Positions 17,411-26,005 of a stretch of DNA of 64,000 bases are shown piece by piece. Every line of letters starts with the position of its first letter. Positions within the stretch are counted from its first letter, which is position 1. The notes under the pieces were generated by a model. That model worked only from the letters and a program-made list of their open reading frames with translations, searched no databases and was not told the DNA's origin. The DNA comes from Peteryoungia algae (lineage in GTDB: Bacteria; Pseudomonadota; Alphaproteobacteria; Rhizobiales; Rhizobiaceae), in assembly GCF_030369675.1 (NCBI RefSeq), contig NZ_CP128477.1, positions 3,738,501 to 3,802,500 on the forward strand. Direction: 5' to 3'. Position numbers and translations under genes: made by a program.

Positions 17411-18328
17411 ATGGCCTCTTCCAAGCATTTTCTCGATCTCTCCGCCATGACGTCAGGGGATCTGCGCAGCATTCTAGAAGACGCAAAGACCCGCAAGCAG
17501 GCGACGAAAGCCGGCACCGCCGACAAGCCGCTCGCCGGCAAGATGCTCGCGATGATCTTCGAGAAACCCTCGACGCGCACGCGTGTTTCCTTCGATGTCG
17601 GCATGCGCCAGCTGGGCGGCGAGACGTTGTTCCTGTCCGGCACCGAAATGCAGCTCGGCCGTGCGGAGACGATCGGCGACACCGCCAAGGTGCTGTCGCG
17701 CTATGTGGATGCCATCATGATCCGCACGACCGACCATGCCCGCCTTCTGGAAATGGCGGAACACGCGACGGTGCCTGTCATCAACGCCCTGACGGATATG
17801 ACGCATCCCTGCCAGATCATGGCCGACATCATGACGATCGAGGAGCATCGGGGCTCCGTCGCCGGCAAGACGCTGGCCTGGACCGGCGATGGCAACAATG
17901 TCCTTCATTCGCTGGTCGAAGGCGCTGCCCGCTTCGGCTACCGCATGAACATGGCGGTGCCGCTCGGCTCCGAACCGGATGACAAGATCCTCAACTGGGC
18001 TCGCAACAATGGCGGCGAGATCATGCTTTGCCATGATGCCGACCGCGCGGTGACCGGTGCCGATGCCGTCATTACCGACACCTGGGTGTCGATGAACCAG
18101 GAGCACAAGGCGCGCGGCCACAATGTCTTCCAGCCTTTCCAGGTCAATGCGGAGCTGATGAAGAAGGCGAATGACGAGGCACTCTTCCTGCACTGCCTGC
18201 CGGCGCATCGCGGCGAGGAAGTGACCGACGAGGTGATCGACGGCGCGCAGTCGGTGGTCTTCGACGAGGCGGAGAACCGCCTGCATGCGCAGAAATCGAT
18301 CCTCGCCTGGTGCCTCGGCGCAATCTGA
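17411..18328 (+). CDS. argF: Ornithine carbamoyltransferase
   Basis: Joins carbamoyl phosphate and ornithine to citrulline in arginine biosynthesis; a cytoplasmic trimer. The 305-residue length is normal. The carbamoyl-phosphate loop [15 protein letters not shown] lies near residue 52, the second loop [12 protein letters not shown] near 130, and the ornithine-site [15 protein letters not shown] near 262. DTWVSMNQ is in the place of the SMG ornithine loop. These identify the anabolic ArgF type. It is cotranscribed with argD, and together they cover two consecutive parts of the arginine route. Confidence 0.96.
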   Translation: MASSKHFLDLSAMTSGDLRSILEDAKTRKQATKAGTADKPLAGKMLAMIFEKPSTRTRVSFDVGMRQLGGETLFLSGTEMQLGRAETIGDTAKVLSRYVDAIMIRTTDHARLLEMAEHATVPVINALTDMTHPCQIMADIMTIEEHRGSVAGKTLAWTGDGNNVLHSLVEGAARFGYRMNMAVPLGSEPDDKILNWARNNGGEIMLCHDADRAVTGADAVITDTWVSMNQEHKARGHNVFQPFQVNAELMKKANDEALFLHCLPAHRGEEVTDEVIDGAQSVVFDEAENRLHAQKSILAWCLGAI

Positions 18329-18451
18329 GGCCGGTTTCAGGCAATTTATGTCCGACTTGACGTTTGGCGCAGGTGATCCCATCTGTGCCCTTTCTGATCG
18401 GGCCGCTCAGGCGGCCAAGCGTATGGCACCCCGTGTGCCGGGAGTACATTC

Positions 18452-19441
18452 ATGGCGATGAAACAAGCAGAACTCGGCGAATTCGGTTTCGCCGGCGACG
18501 ATCGTGTGGTCCCCTTCCAGGTGGACGGTCTCGACGTGCGTGGTCGCGCCGTGCAGCTCGGACCGCTGGTCAATTCCATCCTCGACCGTCACGCCTACCC
18601 GGCGCCGGTTGCACGGCTTCTCGCCGAAGCGATCGTGCTGACGGTGCTGATCGGCACTTCGCTGAAGTTCGAAGGCAAGTTCACGGTCCAGACCAAGGGT
18701 GATGGCCCGGTCGACCTGCTCGTCGCCGATTTCAGCTCGCCCGAAAGCGTGCGCGCCTATGCCCGTTTCGATGAACAGGCTGTGGCGGATGCGGTGGCTT
18801 CCGGTCGCGCATCGCCCGAAGAACTGCTCGGCGAGGGCATGTTGGCCTTCACCATCGACCAGGGCGCCTACATGCAGCCATATCAGGGCATCGTCCCGCT
18901 CGACGGGACCTCGCTTGAGGACATTGCCGGGGTCTACTTCCGCCAGTCGGAACAGATCCCGACCAGGGTGCGTCTGGGCGCTGCCGAGCTCTTCGACCGC
19001 GACGAGGATGGCAAGCCCCGCCGGACCTGGCGCGCCGGCGGTCTCATCGCGCAATTTCTGCCGGATGCACCGGAGCGCATGCGCCATCCGGACCTGCATG
19101 GTGGCGACGGCGACGACCGCGATACGGACCTGCATGGTGACGAAGCCTGGGACGAAGCCCGGATGCTGGTCGATACGATCGATGCCGACGAGCTCACCGA
19201 TCCCTTGGTCGGCGTCGAGCGGCTGCTCTTCCGCCTGTTCCATGAGCGCGGCGTTCGTGCCTATGCGCCTCAGGTGGTCCACGATCGATGCAGCTGTTCC
19301 CGGGACCGCCTGAAGGGCGTTCTCCAGGGCTTCACCGCTGAGGAGATCGAAGCGAGCACGGAAGACGGGCAGATCACGGTGACCTGCGAATTCTGCTCGA
19401 CCGACTACCACTTCGAGCCGGCAGAGCTGACGCCGGCTTGA
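18452..19441 (+). CDS. hslO: Redox-regulated chaperone Hsp33
   Basis: Holdase chaperone switched on by oxidative unfolding. The 329-residue protein has the N-terminal substrate-binding fold (VARLLAEAIVLTVLIGTSLK near 50, FTVQTKGDGPVDLLVADF near 75) and the C-terminal zinc switch: CSCS near residue 280 and CEFC near 312. All four zinc cysteines are present. It follows argF by 123 bp, with a possible TTGACG -35 at 18357, so it probably has its own promoter. The order argD-argF-hslO is common in rhizobia. A terminator follows. Confidence 0.95.
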   Translation: MAMKQAELGEFGFAGDDRVVPFQVDGLDVRGRAVQLGPLVNSILDRHAYPAPVARLLAEAIVLTVLIGTSLKFEGKFTVQTKGDGPVDLLVADFSSPESVRAYARFDEQAVADAVASGRASPEELLGEGMLAFTIDQGAYMQPYQGIVPLDGTSLEDIAGVYFRQSEQIPTRVRLGAAELFDRDEDGKPRRTWRAGGLIAQFLPDAPERMRHPDLHGGDGDDRDTDLHGDEAWDEARMLVDTIDADELTDPLVGVERLLFRLFHERGVRAYAPQVVHDRCSCSRDRLKGVLQGFTAEEIEASTEDGQITVTCEFCSTDYHFEPAELTPA

Positions 19442-19468
19442 AAGCAGGCACGGAAGAAGACACGAAAC

Positions 19469-19489
19469 GCCGGAGCGATCCGGCTTTTT
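19469..19489 (+). terminator. Intrinsic terminator after hslO
   Basis: GCCGGA-GCGA-TCCGGC followed by five T residues. It closes the argD-argF-hslO transcription unit. Confidence 0.88.
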
Positions 19490-19603
19490 CAATGCCCGGC
19501 AAGATCCGGTTCTTGCAGATTGGAAGCGACGGGAAGGCCCTGTCGCATGGCTTGGACATGAGGCGTGCATCGATTTTCACGCCGCCTGGTCGCCGACGGT
19601 TCG

Positions 19604-20548
19604 TCAGGCTTCCGTGGTGAGCTTGTCCGCCTGGAGCGCTTCGGCGACGGCGATGTCCGCCATGGCGAGGATAGCCTCGCGCGAACGCGCTGCTGCGATG
19701 AAGCGAGCGTTGTGGCAAAAGCTGGCGCCTTCGACGCCGCACACGGCTTCAAGGTCGCCATTGCTCAATCCCGCCCATGCCGCAGGCAGGTCGGCGCGTT
19801 GCTCGAAACTGTTCTCCGATTTGCGGATGCCAGTGATGCACCAGTCCTTGTCGCGGGGGTGCACGACGAAGAGCAGGTGGTCAGCGCCTGCTTTCACGAT
19901 CGCGGGACGGAAGGGCATGCCCATCTGCAATTCCAGCACATGCCGGTCTCCCGTTGCTGCGATCGCCTCGAGGACCATGCTCTCGGCCCTGAGCTTGGAG
20001 GCCCGTTGCGCAATGCCGGCTTCGACGATGGCGCGGGCGATCGAGAGCGCCGCTTGAAAACCCCGGTCGTCCGAGCCTGGCGCCCTGTCGTCGAAGACGG
20101 GTTTCAGGGTTTCCAGGAGGCTCGGCAGTGTGAGGTCGGCCAGAGGCCCGGCCGTCGCGGGGCTGAGGGCGCCATTGTCTAGCAGATCGATCGGGAGAAC
20201 GAACTTGGTGTCGAAGCTCTCGTGGATTGCATCGACATGGCCGACCGGAACGCCGAGAACGGCGAGATAGTCCTTCCCATAATGCTTCCAGACGAGGCCG
20301 AAGGAGCTGAAGGGCTGGCCATCCTCGCGGAGCGGAGCGCCGCGCTGATGGTGATCAAAGATTTGGGCGTTTGCATCATAGGCGCCGCCGACATCGTAGA
20401 TGATGCGGTCTGTCGCGGGCGTGATCCAGTCGGGCGCCCGGCTGCGCACGATCTTCGCATCCGGGAAAAGGCGCGTCAGGATGACGGACGACAGCAGTTC
20501 GTCGGCATGGAAGCCGCCACTATGGGTGACGAGATACTGGATGCTCAT
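19604..20548 (-). CDS. MYG1-family metal-dependent hydrolase (UPF0160)
   Basis: A 314-residue member of the MYG1 family, a DHH-like phosphoesterase group whose eukaryotic members are RNA 3'-5' exonucleases. Supporting motifs are VTHSGGFHADELLSSVIL at residues 7-24, YDVGGAYDANAQIFDHHQRG near 51-70 (DHH), FSSFGLVWKHYGKDYL near 80, and a late HPRDKDWCITGIR block. Metal-binding His and Asp residues of the family appear intact. The bacterial substrate is not established. It is convergent with hslO and lies 80 bp downstream of apaG in the same direction, possibly as one transcript. Confidence 0.88.
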   Translation of the reverse strand: MSIQYLVTHSGGFHADELLSSVILTRLFPDAKIVRSRAPDWITPATDRIIYDVGGAYDANAQIFDHHQRGAPLREDGQPFSSFGLVWKHYGKDYLAVLGVPVGHVDAIHESFDTKFVLPIDLLDNGALSPATAGPLADLTLPSLLETLKPVFDDRAPGSDDRGFQAALSIARAIVEAGIAQRASKLRAESMVLEAIAATGDRHVLELQMGMPFRPAIVKAGADHLLFVVHPRDKDWCITGIRKSENSFEQRADLPAAWAGLSNGDLEAVCGVEGASFCHNARFIAAARSREAILAMADIAVAEALQADKLTTEA

Positions 20549-20628
20549 GCCGGATGGTGCCCCTGGCTGGAAGTACGGATCTGACCTTCCAGATAGCGGC
20601 TGGGCACGCGCAACTCAACCGCAAAGCG

Positions 20629-21021
20629 CTAATTGAGCGTGCGAACCATGCCCGGACTGTCCAGAGAGAAGGCGGGGATTTCGACATCGAATGCCTCGCC
20701 GTCGTCGGTCTCCATGCGATAGGTGCCATACATCATGCCCGACGGCGTATCGAGCGGGCAGCCGGAGGCGTATTCATAGGTGTCGCCGGGGGCGAGGCAG
20801 GGCTGTTCACCGACGACGCCGGGGCCGCTCACTTCGTCCACCTGGCCGTTCTGGTCGGTGATATGCCAGTAGCGATGCGTCAGGCGCACAGTCTTCGCCG
20901 AATGATTGGAGATCACGATCCGGTAGCCCCAGACGTAGCGGCTGTCATCCGGGTCAGACTGTTCCTCGAGATAGTAAGGTTCGACCAGAACCTCGATGTC
21001 CCGTGTCAGTGCGCGATACAT
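20629..21021 (-). CDS. apaG: ApaG domain protein
   Basis: A 130-residue single fibronectin-like domain of the ApaG/CorD family, long linked to Co2+/Mg2+ tolerance and diadenosine tetraphosphate metabolism in enterobacteria, without a firm biochemical role. It shows [60 protein letters not shown] and [20 protein letters not shown], the complete family pattern. The start at 21021 matches the usual [11 protein letters not shown] opening; the open frame extends further upstream without a ribosome site. It lies between metZ and the MYG1 gene, all on the minus strand. Confidence 0.94.
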   Translation of the reverse strand: MYRALTRDIEVLVEPYYLEEQSDPDDSRYVWGYRIVISNHSAKTVRLTHRYWHITDQNGQVDEVSGPGVVGEQPCLAPGDTYEYASGCPLDTPSGMMYGTYRMETDDGEAFDVEIPAFSLDSPGMVRTLN

Positions 21022-21214
21022 GCATGGACCCTGCGAAAGCGTGTCTTCATTCCCATAGAGATGGCGTTCTTTGTGGCGGCAACAAGATCCGCCGCGGAAC
21101 GTCACATTGCCTTGAAGGGATAACGACGCAGCCCGTCGCGTCAAGGGCAAGGGGGCAGTCGCGACGCCACTCGCGGCTGATAATTTTTGTATGCCGAAGC
21201 GCTTCGGTGTCGGC

Positions 21215-22393
21215 TCAGATGGCCCTGAACGCCTTTTCGAAGTCTTCGATCAGGTCCAGCGTGTCCTCGATCCCGCAGGACAGACGGACAGTGCCGCCCG
21301 AAATCCCGAGCTCGGCGCGGGCTTCGTCGGTGAGGTTCTTGTGGGTGGTGGTGGCCGGATGGGTGATCAGGCTCTTGGCGTCGCCGAGATTGTTGGAGAT
21401 CTTGATGATCTCGAGCGCATTCTGCAGCTTGAAGGCCGCGTCCTTGCCGCCCTTCAGCTCGAAGCATACCAGCGTCGAGCCGCCGGTCATCTGCTTGGCG
21501 ATGATATCGGCCTGCGGATGATCCTTGCGTCCGGGATAGATCACCTTCGCCACGGCACCCTGTTCCGCGAGGAAATCGGCGATCGCTGCGGCACTCGCCG
21601 TTTGCTGCTTGACGCGCAGCGGCAATGTCTCGACGCCCTTCAGAAGCGTCCAGGCATTGAACGGCGACATGGCAGGGCCGGTATGGCGGAAGTAATCGTG
21701 CAGATTCTCGTCGATCCACTCCTTCGACGACAAGACGACGCCGCCGAGGCAGCGGCCCTGGCCGTCGATATGCTTCGTCGCGGAATAGACGACGACATGC
21801 GCGCCGAGCTCCAGAGGCTTCTGGAAGAGCGGGGTGGCAAAGACGTTGTCGACGATCAGCTTGGCACCGATCTGGTCGGCGAGCTTGGCGACGCCCGCGA
21901 CGTCGATTACTTCGAGCGTCGGGTTGGTCGGGCTTTCCAGGAACATGACCTTGGTATTCGGCCGGATCGCGGCTTCCCAATTGGCGAGGTCCCGGCCGTC
22001 GACCAGTGTGCATTCCACGCCGTAACGAGGCGCCAGCGTCTCGACGACGTAACGGCAGGAGCCGAAAAGCGCGCGGGCAGCGACGATATGGTCGCCGGCC
22101 TTGACCTGGCACAGTACGGCGGCGGCGACGGCAGCCATGCCCGACGCCATGGCGCGGGCATCTTCGGCGCCTTCCATCATGCACATGCGCTTTTCGAACA
22201 TGTCATTGGTCGGGCTGCCGTAGCGGGCGTAGATATAGCCTTCGTTCTCGCCCTTGAAGCGGGCCTCCGCCGCTTCCGAGCTGTCATAGACGAAGCCCTG
22301 GGTGAGGAAGATCGCTTCGGACGTCTCGCCATAGGGAGAGCGTAGCGTGCCGCCATGGACGAGGGTGGTTGCCGGGCGCCAGTTCTTGCTCAT
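21215..22393 (-). CDS. metZ: O-succinylhomoserine sulfhydrylase
   Basis: PLP enzyme that makes homocysteine directly from O-succinylhomoserine and sulfide (methionine synthesis). The 392-residue Cys/Met-metabolism family member shows [15 protein letters not shown] (PLP-phosphate tyrosine) near residue 52 and [14 protein letters not shown] near 82. [12 protein letters not shown] lies near 150, the PLP Lys in [13 protein letters not shown] near 205, and [13 protein letters not shown] later. The start at 22393 has AAAGG upstream. The leader carries a SAM-II riboswitch and a terminator, so expression falls when S-adenosylmethionine is high; this supports MetZ over gamma-synthase or lyase paralogues. 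Confidence 0.94.
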   Translation of the reverse strand: MSKNWRPATTLVHGGTLRSPYGETSEAIFLTQGFVYDSSEAAEARFKGENEGYIYARYGSPTNDMFEKRMCMMEGAEDARAMASGMAAVAAAVLCQVKAGDHIVAARALFGSCRYVVETLAPRYGVECTLVDGRDLANWEAAIRPNTKVMFLESPTNPTLEVIDVAGVAKLADQIGAKLIVDNVFATPLFQKPLELGAHVVVYSATKHIDGQGRCLGGVVLSSKEWIDENLHDYFRHTGPAMSPFNAWTLLKGVETLPLRVKQQTASAAAIADFLAEQGAVAKVIYPGRKDHPQADIIAKQMTGGSTLVCFELKGGKDAAFKLQNALEIIKISNNLGDAKSLITHPATTTHKNLTDEARAELGISGGTVRLSCGIEDTLDLIEDFEKAFRAI

Positions 22394-22412
22394 GCGCGTG
22401 CCTTTCGAACAC

Positions 22413-22443
22413 AAAAAAACCGGTCGCGTGAACGGACCGGTTT
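22413..22443 (-). terminator. Riboswitch-linked terminator in the metZ leader
   Basis: On the minus strand AAACCGGTC pairs with GACCGGTTT around a 9-base loop and ends in seven T, only 20 bp before the metZ start. Its CCGGT arm resembles a segment of the riboswitch, so alternative pairing with the aptamer is plausible. Confidence 0.88.
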
Positions 22444-22448
22444 CGTAA

Positions 22449-22510
22449 ACCCGGTCTATTTAGCCACTTGTTTAACGTGGCTGCAAGCCGACCGGCCAAA
22501 TCACCACGGG
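22449..22510 (-). ncRNA. SAM-II riboswitch (metA RNA motif)
   Basis: The metZ leader contains the ordered conserved blocks of the SAM-II aptamer on the minus strand: GTGGTGATTTGG, then GGCTTGCAGCCACGTTAAA, then AAGTGGCTAAA and GACCGGG. GTGG/CCAC and the later GTGGC form the helix and pseudoknot partners around TTGCAG. SAM-II occurs mostly in alphaproteobacteria before metA, metX and metZ. With the terminator just downstream, SAM binding should stop transcription. Confidence 0.88.
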
Positions 22511-22518
22511 ATAAGGCT

Positions 22519-22547
22519 GCCTTACGCCTTCGCGGGTCTTGCGTCAA
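22519..22547 (-). promoter_or_regulatory. Probable metZ promoter
   Basis: TTGACG -35 (22547-22542), a 17-bp spacer and TAAGGC as a weak -10 (22524-22519). It predicts a start point at about 22512, exactly at the beginning of the riboswitch aptamer. Confidence 0.5.
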
Positions 22548-22590
22548 TTGGTGGGCTTTGGTTTTGTCTGGCCCAAACAGGATTGAGATC

Positions 22591-23688
22591 ATGACCTTGA
22601 AACCCGGGATTTTGTCCGATCGTGCGATCGGCGCCTTGTTCGGTGGCGGCCAGCTGAAGAGCGAGGTCATGCTGGACAAGGACCAGATCCAGCCCGCAAG
22701 CCTCGATCTGCGCCTAGGGGGCAAGGCGATCCGCGTGCGCGCGAGTTTCATGCCGGGCCGGGGGCATACGGTTGCCGAGAAGCTGGAGCGGCTGACCCTT
22801 CACGAGATCGATCTCGAAAACGGTGCGGTTCTCGAAACCGGCTGCGTCTACATCGTGCCGCTGATGGAAAGCCTCGACCTGCCGGCCGAAATCTCGGCTT
22901 CGGCCAATCCGAAGAGTTCGACCGGCCGCCTCGACATCTTCACCCGCGTCATGGTCGATTACGCCCAGGAATTCGACAAGGTCCCTGCCGGCTACAAGGG
23001 CCAGCTCTTTCTCGAAATCTCGCCGCGCACCTTCCCGATCATCGTGCGACGCGGCTCCCGCCTGTCGCAGATCCGTTTCCGGGTCGGCCATGCCCTACTG
23101 GGCGAGGCCGAACTCTTTGACCTGCACAAGGCCGAGACGCTGGTTGCGAGCGACATGCCAAACGTCTCGGGCGGCGGCATTGCGCTGTCGATCGACCTGA
23201 AAGGCTCGGGCCCGCAAGGCCTGATCGGCTATCGCGGCAAGCACCACACCTCGGTTATCGACGTCGACCTGAAGGGTGCCCATGAGGTCTTGGATTTCTG
23301 GGAGCCGCTCTACAGCCGTGGCCGCGACGAACTCATCCTCGATCCGGACGAGTTCTACATCCTCGTCTCCAACGAAGCGGTGCATGTGCCGCCGCTCTAC
23401 GCCGCCGAAATGACGCCATACGATCCGCTTGTCGGCGAATTCCGCGTCCACTATGCCGGCTTCTTCGACCCCGGCTTCGGCCATGCGCCGGCCGGCGGCT
23501 CGGGCAGCCGCGCGGTGCTCGAAGTCCGCAGCCACGAAGTGCCCTTCATCCTCGAACACGGCCAGGTGATCGGCCGCCTCGTCTACGAGCATATGCAGGA
23601 GCGCCCGGAGGGCCTCTACGGTACGGGCCTTGGCTCCAACTATCAGGCACAGGGCTTGAAACTCTCCAAGCACTTCCGCCTGCCCTGA
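22591..23688 (+). CDS. dcd: 2'-deoxycytidine 5'-triphosphate deaminase, double-length form
   Basis: Converts dCTP toward dUTP, feeding thymidylate synthesis; dUTPase-fold cytoplasmic enzyme. At 365 residues it is about twice the usual ~190. The first half carries the expected motifs: QPASLDLRLGGKAIRVRAS near 32, NPKSSTGRLDIFTRVMVD near 107, the GQLFLEISPRTFPIIV core near 140 and the glycine-rich SRLSQIRFRVG near 160. The second half (YRGKHHTSVIDVDLKGAHEV, then LVGEFRVHYAGFFDPGFGH and a late EVPFILEHGQVIGRLVYEHM) repeats the same fold with divergent residues. That gives an internal tandem duplication. The ATG at 22591 has a weak GAGAT site. The gene is divergent from metZ. Confidence 0.85.
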   Translation: MTLKPGILSDRAIGALFGGGQLKSEVMLDKDQIQPASLDLRLGGKAIRVRASFMPGRGHTVAEKLERLTLHEIDLENGAVLETGCVYIVPLMESLDLPAEISASANPKSSTGRLDIFTRVMVDYAQEFDKVPAGYKGQLFLEISPRTFPIIVRRGSRLSQIRFRVGHALLGEAELFDLHKAETLVASDMPNVSGGGIALSIDLKGSGPQGLIGYRGKHHTSVIDVDLKGAHEVLDFWEPLYSRGRDELILDPDEFYILVSNEAVHVPPLYAAEMTPYDPLVGEFRVHYAGFFDPGFGHAPAGGSGSRAVLEVRSHEVPFILEHGQVIGRLVYEHMQERPEGLYGTGLGSNYQAQGLKLSKHFRLP

Positions 23689-23692
23689 CAAA

Positions 23693-23717
23693 GAGGGGCG
23701 GCATTCGCGCCCCTTTC
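23693..23717 (+). terminator. Intrinsic terminator after dcd
   Basis: AGGGGCG (23694-23700) pairs with CGCCCCT (23708-23714), followed by a short T tract. It separates dcd from the tRNA-Gly promoter. Confidence 0.7.
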
Positions 23718-23730
23718 CGTCCCATCCGGC

Positions 23731-23759
23731 TTGACACTCCGGTCGAACTGTTGGATTTC
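23731..23759 (+). promoter_or_regulatory. Promoter of tRNA-Gly
   Basis: Consensus TTGACA (23731-23736), 17-bp spacer, then GATTTC as -10. The start point would lie a few bases before the mature tRNA end at 23771. Confidence 0.6.
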
Positions 23760-23770
23760 TCATCCCCGTT

Positions 23771-23844
23771 GCGGGTGTAGCTCAATGGTAGAGCAGCAGC
23801 TTCCCAAGCTGAATACGAGGGTTCGATTCCCTTCACCCGCTCCA
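23771..23844 (+). tRNA. tRNA-Gly (anticodon CCC)
   Basis: A 74-nt cloverleaf. The acceptor stem GCGGGTG pairs with CACCCGC, followed by TCCA, so CCA is encoded. The D-arm is GCTCAATGGTAGAGC. The anticodon loop TTCCCAA reads GGG codons. The T-arm is AGGGTTCGATTCCCT. Confidence 0.96.
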
Positions 23845-23851
23845 GCTTTCC

Positions 23852-24406
23852 TCACCTACCACCCGCAAACCGCGCAAACGCTGCCAGCAGATCGCCCAGC
23901 CGCTTGGCCGTGGCCTCGTCGGTGAGATTGCCCTCGGCGTCGAACAGCGTATGTGCCCGAGACACCATCAACCGCTTTTCCGCAAACACCTGGCAACCGA
24001 GCGTGTGCAGGACCGAGAGCCAGGCGTTCTGGCTAAGCAGCGTGCCGAAATTGCCGGGCGAGGCGCCGACCAGGGCGAAGGGCTTGTTGCCGAAGACCTT
24101 GGCCATGTCGGAGGAAGGGCGTGACAGCCAGTCGATGGCATTCTTGAAGGCACCGGGTATGCCGTTGTTGTATTCGGGGGTGAACAGGATCACGCCGTCG
24201 GCGGCGATGATCTTCTCCTTGAGAGTGGTGACAGCGGCCGGGATGCCCTCTGCTTCTTCGAGGTCTCCGTCATAGAGTGGGATGCCGTGGATGCCTGAAG
24301 CCTCCAGCGCATAGCCCTCGGCCTTGATTTCTGTCGCGGCCTTCAGCAGCGCTGTATTGAGCGAGCCCTTGCGCAGGCTTCCCGAAATGCCGAGCAGTGT
24401 CACCAT
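23852..24406 (-). CDS. NADPH-dependent FMN reductase family protein
   Basis: A 184-residue flavodoxin-like flavoprotein that probably reduces quinones, azo compounds or free FMN with NAD(P)H. It opens with the FMN phosphate loop LLGISGSLRKGSLNTALL (4-21) and has the flavin-contact FTPEYNNGIPGAFKNAIDWL near 80-99 and ALVGASPGNFGT near 118. The start at 24406 is set by a GAGGA site; the much longer open frame upstream on this strand is antisense to other genes. It is divergent, 54 bp apart, from a dioxygenase-hydrolase fusion, the combination seen for quinone and catechol detoxification in other bacteria. Confidence 0.9.
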   Translation of the reverse strand: MVTLLGISGSLRKGSLNTALLKAATEIKAEGYALEASGIHGIPLYDGDLEEAEGIPAAVTTLKEKIIAADGVILFTPEYNNGIPGAFKNAIDWLSRPSSDMAKVFGNKPFALVGASPGNFGTLLSQNAWLSVLHTLGCQVFAEKRLMVSRAHTLFDAEGNLTDEATAKRLGDLLAAFARFAGGR

Positions 24407-24460
24407 GATTTTTTCCTCGTATGGATTTGTTGTAAGGGAGGGTAGAACAGGGAGAATGCG

Positions 24461-26005
24461 ATGACCAGCGGCCTGCACCACATCACGGCGATCACCCGGA
24501 AGATCCAGGCCAATGTCGACTTCTATTGCGGTTTTCTGGGCCTGAGACTCGTCAAGCGCACAGGGGGCTTCGAGGATGCCGCCCAGCTCCATCTGTTTTA
24601 CGGCGACGCCGTCGCAGGTCCCGGCTCGCTGGTGACATTTCTGGCCTGGGAAGACGGTTCCCCCGGCCGCGTCGGCCATGGGGCGGCAAGCGAAATCGCC
24701 TTTGCCATTCAGCCGGATGCGATCGGCTTCTGGCTGACGCGTGCCTTGCAGTTCGGTGTTGCAGCGACCGGCCCCGCAACCGAATTCGCCGAGCCTGTGC
24801 TCAGGCTCATCGACCCTGATGGCGTCATCGTCAAGCTCGTCGGCACGAGCGCGGTTGAGCCGGGCGCGGCCTGGCCGGTGCGCGGCATTGAAGCGAGGGA
24901 TGCGATCACCCGTCTGCGGGCAGCGACCCTGCTGTCGGAGCAGCCTCAGCAGACCGCCGACTTTCTCACCCGCCATGCCGGTTTCCGTGTGTCGGCGACT
25001 GAGGGCACGATCACCCGCCTCACGTCTGAAAGCGGTCAGGGTATCGATGTGCGCGACGCCAGTGGCTTCTGGCCCGCAGCCCCCGGCACTGGCGCCATCG
25101 ATCATGTGGCGCTGCGCATGGCTGATCGCGCCGCCGTCGAAGCGCAGGCGACCGAGCTGAAGTCGAGCGGTGACGACACGATCAACATGCATGACCGCAA
25201 ATACTTCTATTCCCTCTATGTCCGCGAGCCCGCAGGCTGTCTGATCGAACTCGCCTCCGATGGTCCGGGCTTTGCCATCGACGAGCCGCTGGAAACCCTC
25301 GGAGATCAGCTCTTCATCCCCGAACACTTTCACCTGCGCCCGCAAGACATCGTGCCGATGCTGCCGCAATTCGCGCTTCCGGGAGAGCCTCGGACCATAT
25401 ACCGCGACCTGTCCTTCGTGCACCGCATCCACGAGCCGGATGCCGGTGATGGCTCGACGCTCGTCCTGCTGCACGGAACCGGCGGCAATGAGGCGAGCCT
25501 TCTGCCCTTCGCGCGCAAGATCGCGCCGTCGTCGACCCTTCTCGGCCTTCGGGGCCGCGCGACGGAGGAAGGTGTGGCCCGCTTCTTTCGCCGCTTCGGT
25601 CCGCGCGATTTCGACCAGAAGGACATCGTCGCGGAGGCCGAAGCCTTCGCCGCATTCATCGAGGATGCCAAACAGGCCTATGGCATTGACGAAATGCGCC
25701 TGCGTTTCGCCGGCTATTCCAACGGCGCGAATTTTCTCGCGGCCACGATCATGTTGCATCCGGGTGTCGTTCGAGAAGCGATGCTTCTGCGGCCCATGCC
25801 GGTTCAGAGCGATCCGCCGAAAGCCGATCTCTCGGGCACGCGCATTCAGATGGTCATCGGATCGGACGATCCCGCAGCCGGCGAGAGTGAGATCCTGGCC
25901 AAGCAATTGAGAGACCGCGGCGCCCGGATCACGCTGACGCGGGTCGCCGGGGATCACAACCTCTCGGACGAGGACGTGACGGCGGGGACTGCCGGGTTTG
26001 TCTGA
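24461..26005 (+). CDS. Ring-cleaving dioxygenase (VOC) fused to an alpha/beta hydrolase
   Basis: A 514-residue two-part enzyme. Residues 1-~270 are tandem vicinal-oxygen-chelate repeats like MhqO/MhqA dioxygenases: SGLHHITAITRKIQANVDFY at the start, and IDHVALRMADRAAVEAQ plus REPAGCLIELASDGPGF in repeat two. Metal ligands His7-His8 region, His214 region and the late Glu are in place. Residues ~320-514 form an MhqD-like carboxylesterase: LVLLHGTGGNEASLLPFA (oxyanion), nucleophile GYSNGANFLAATIML near 420, the Asp in IGSDDPAAGE and the His in AGDHNLSDED. In Bacillus these are separate proteins of hydroquinone resistance. The fusion suggests channelled ring cleavage and hydrolysis. The 3' end overlaps the convergent glycosyltransferase by 52 bp. 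Confidence 0.88.
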   Translation: MTSGLHHITAITRKIQANVDFYCGFLGLRLVKRTGGFEDAAQLHLFYGDAVAGPGSLVTFLAWEDGSPGRVGHGAASEIAFAIQPDAIGFWLTRALQFGVAATGPATEFAEPVLRLIDPDGVIVKLVGTSAVEPGAAWPVRGIEARDAITRLRAATLLSEQPQQTADFLTRHAGFRVSATEGTITRLTSESGQGIDVRDASGFWPAAPGTGAIDHVALRMADRAAVEAQATELKSSGDDTINMHDRKYFYSLYVREPAGCLIELASDGPGFAIDEPLETLGDQLFIPEHFHLRPQDIVPMLPQFALPGEPRTIYRDLSFVHRIHEPDAGDGSTLVLLHGTGGNEASLLPFARKIAPSSTLLGLRGRATEEGVARFFRRFGPRDFDQKDIVAEAEAFAAFIEDAKQAYGIDEMRLRFAGYSNGANFLAATIMLHPGVVREAMLLRPMPVQSDPPKADLSGTRIQMVIGSDDPAAGESEILAKQLRDRGARITLTRVAGDHNLSDEDVTAGTAGFV

